From Sphingomonas ginkgonis (GTDB lineage Bacteria; Pseudomonadota; Alphaproteobacteria; Sphingomonadales; Sphingomonadaceae): a stretch of DNA of 64,000 nt. Shown one piece after another: positions 62,842 to 64,000 of the stretch. The position numbers and the translations under genes are program-made. The number at the start of each line of letters is the position of its first letter. Within the stretch, counting starts at the first letter, position 1. The stretch spans positions 1,482,501 through 1,546,500 of the forward strand of contig NZ_RWJF01000001.1 of the NCBI RefSeq assembly GCF_003970925.1, given 5' to 3'. The notes under the pieces are model-generated. The model had not been told where the DNA came from and made no database searches. It was given only the letters and a program-made list of their open reading frames with translations.

Positions 62842-64000
62842 GTGGTACGGCGTCTCCTCCAGTCAGTCCCGGGCTCGAGCCGCAACTTGCGCACGAAGGG
62901 CATGCTGCTCGGCGTTGCCTGCATCCTGCTGATCATCCTCATCGGCATCCTACAACTACAGGTGGTGTGGGGAGAGAGCCGGCTGCTGGCGCAGGTACAG
63001 GAGAGCAATGCGCGCCACCGCACCGTCGCCTCCTATCTCTCGCTCCTGCAGGACGTCGAGACGGGACAGCGTGGCTATGTGGTGACCGGCAAGCCCGAGT
63101 TCCTCCAGCCGTTCGAGCATAGCGCCAGGCTGATTGGGCCGATCGAAGCCGAGTTGGTCGACTTCTACAAACCCCACAGCCCGGAAGGGCGGGATGTCGC
63201 CATCCTTGTCCGGCTCGGCCAGGCCAAGCTCGCCTTTTCGCGGCTGGTGATCGCCCGAAGACAGAGCGCTGGCGAAGAAGACGCAGCCGCGATCATCGGC
63301 CGCGGCGAGGGCAAGCGGCTGATGGACCGGGCGCGGATCGTCGCCGGTACTGTCGAGCGGCACGAGCGCGAGCATGCCAATGCGCTCGCCTTCGACCATT
63401 CGGGCGATCGCCAGCGGCTTCAGCTCGTGATCGTCGTCGCTGAGCTGCTGCTGCTGGCTGCGGCAGCGTCGCTCCTAGGCTCGCTGCTCGCCTCGATCCG
63501 CTCGATCGATCGCGCGCGGGACGAAGCCAGTGACAGTGCGCGTCGACAGAGCGCCATCTTCGAGAACGCCAGCGATGCGATGATGCTGCTCGACCACCGC
63601 GGCGACATCGAGACGGTGAACGTGGCCGCCGAGCAGCTGTTCGGTCATCCCCGAACAGAGATTATCGGCCGCTCCAATCGATTCCTGTTCGCGCAGCCCC
63701 CGCGCGAAGAGGACAGCCTTGCCTACCTCGATCGCCTCGCCCGCGAGGATGCGCGCACCGCCGCGACCCAGAACTTCGCCGGGCGGCGCGCCAACGGCAG
63801 CTTCGTCGAGGTCGAGGTGGTCACCACCCCCGTGCGCCTCAATGACGGCCTCCATTTTCTTGCGGTAGCGCGGGACTCGACGGAACGGCGCAAGGTCGAG
63901 CGGCTCAAGAGCGAGTTCGTCGCGACCGTCAGCCACGAGCTGCGCACGCCGTTAACTTCCATCGCCGGGTCGCTCGGACTGCTCTCGGGCGGTGCGGCCG
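62842..64000 (+). CDS. Sensor histidine kinase with CHASE3 and PAS domains, 3' truncated by window edge
   Basis: The first 386 residues of a membrane sensor kinase; no stop occurs before the window ends. The GTG at 62842 follows an in-frame stop at 62830. There is a first membrane helix (MLLGVACILLIILIGILQL), a CHASE3 sensor domain (about 45-180, with VETGQRGYVVTGKPEFL), a second helix (LVIVVAELLLLAAAASLLG), a PAS domain (about 225-340, SAIFENASDAMMLLDHRG) and the start of the HisKA domain with the phosphorylated His365 in SHELRTPL. It should signal to an unseen response regulator. The stimulus is unknown and there is no clear link to the catabolic genes. Confidence 0.92.
   Translation, partial: MVRRLLQSVPGSSRNLRTKGMLLGVACILLIILIGILQLQVVWGESRLLAQVQESNARHRTVASYLSLLQDVETGQRGYVVTGKPEFLQPFEHSARLIGPIEAELVDFYKPHSPEGRDVAILVRLGQAKLAFSRLVIARRQSAGEEDAAAIIGRGEGKRLMDRARIVAGTVERHEREHANALAFDHSGDRQRLQLVIVVAELLLLAAAASLLGSLLASIRSIDRARDEASDSARRQSAIFENASDAMMLLDHRGDIETVNVAAEQLFGHPRTEIIGRSNRFLFAQPPREEDSLAYLDRLAREDARTAATQNFAGRRANGSFVEVEVVTTPVRLNDGLHFLAVARDSTERRKVERLKSEFVATVSHELRTPLTSIAGSLGLLSGGAA

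Overview
The window reads as a GC-rich alphaproteobacterial chromosome segment, most likely from a sphingomonad (Sphingomonas, Sphingobium or Novosphingobium type). The reasons are two large TonB-dependent receptors, a Sphingobium-style protocatechuate 4,5-cleavage (lig) pathway, many exported glycosidases with Tat or Sec signals, and dense operons with ATGA, GTGA and TGATG overlaps. Genus is inference. I saw no tRNA, rRNA, CRISPR array, insertion sequence or phage gene, and no gene-free stretch longer than about 240 bases.

Layout. (1) 2-11223, + strand: the tail of a LysR regulator, then an aromatic operon (amidohydrolase, MhpA-like flavin hydroxylase, GlcG-like protein, VOC dioxygenase, FAH hydrolase, TonB receptor, esterase), then a Tat-exported GH1 glucosidase and a secreted esterase. 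(2) 11220-18400, - strand: a second aromatic operon below a LysR gene, with a salicylate-hydroxylase-like flavoprotein, VOC dioxygenase, SnoaL-like protein, C-C-hydrolase-like protein, 4-TM protein, DUF2218, cyclase and FAH hydrolase. (3) 18525-32623: the most distinctive part. It has an MFS transporter with a two-subunit C-glycoside deglycosidase, a TonB receptor with a proline-rich tail, a TIM-barrel/Gfo-Idh-MocA pair, a TetR regulator, a luciferase-like monooxygenase with a flavin reductase, a GH3 glucosidase and a GMC oxidoreductase. (4) 32708-43008: pobA, ligC, ligB, ligA, a vanA-like oxygenase, ligJ, a DUF1932 dehydrogenase and a tandem-HTH LysR regulator on the - strand, diverging from ligK-ligU-ligI on the + strand. 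(5) 43019-57102: a glycan locus with GH3, a NupG-type transporter, a Tat TIM-barrel protein, an exported VOC protein, GH47, GH92, a ROK kinase and a LamG-GH2 enzyme. (6) 57116-64000: an MBL-fold hydrolase, an ABC permease/M1 peptidase fusion with its ATPase, and the 5' part of a CHASE3-PAS histidine kinase.

How it may work together (inference). A plant C-glycoside, for example a C-glycosyl flavonoid, would enter by the TonB receptors and MFS carrier, be oxidised at sugar C3 by the GMC or Gfo/Idh/MocA enzyme, and lose its sugar through the C-deglycosidase. The TIM-barrel and Gfo enzymes would process the released keto-sugar. The aglycone would be hydroxylated and meta-cleaved by the two flavoprotein/VOC/FAH operons, and 4-hydroxybenzoate, vanillate or protocatechuate from the other ring would pass through PobA, the VanA-like enzyme and the lig pathway.

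A palindromic motif, AGAAC-N4-ATTCT, occurs in front of five transcription units: GH1, MFS/deglycosidase, TonB receptor, TetR/luciferase-like pair and GMC oxidase. It is the best evidence in the raw sequence that the sugar-side genes form one regulon, with the local TetR protein as the obvious candidate regulator.
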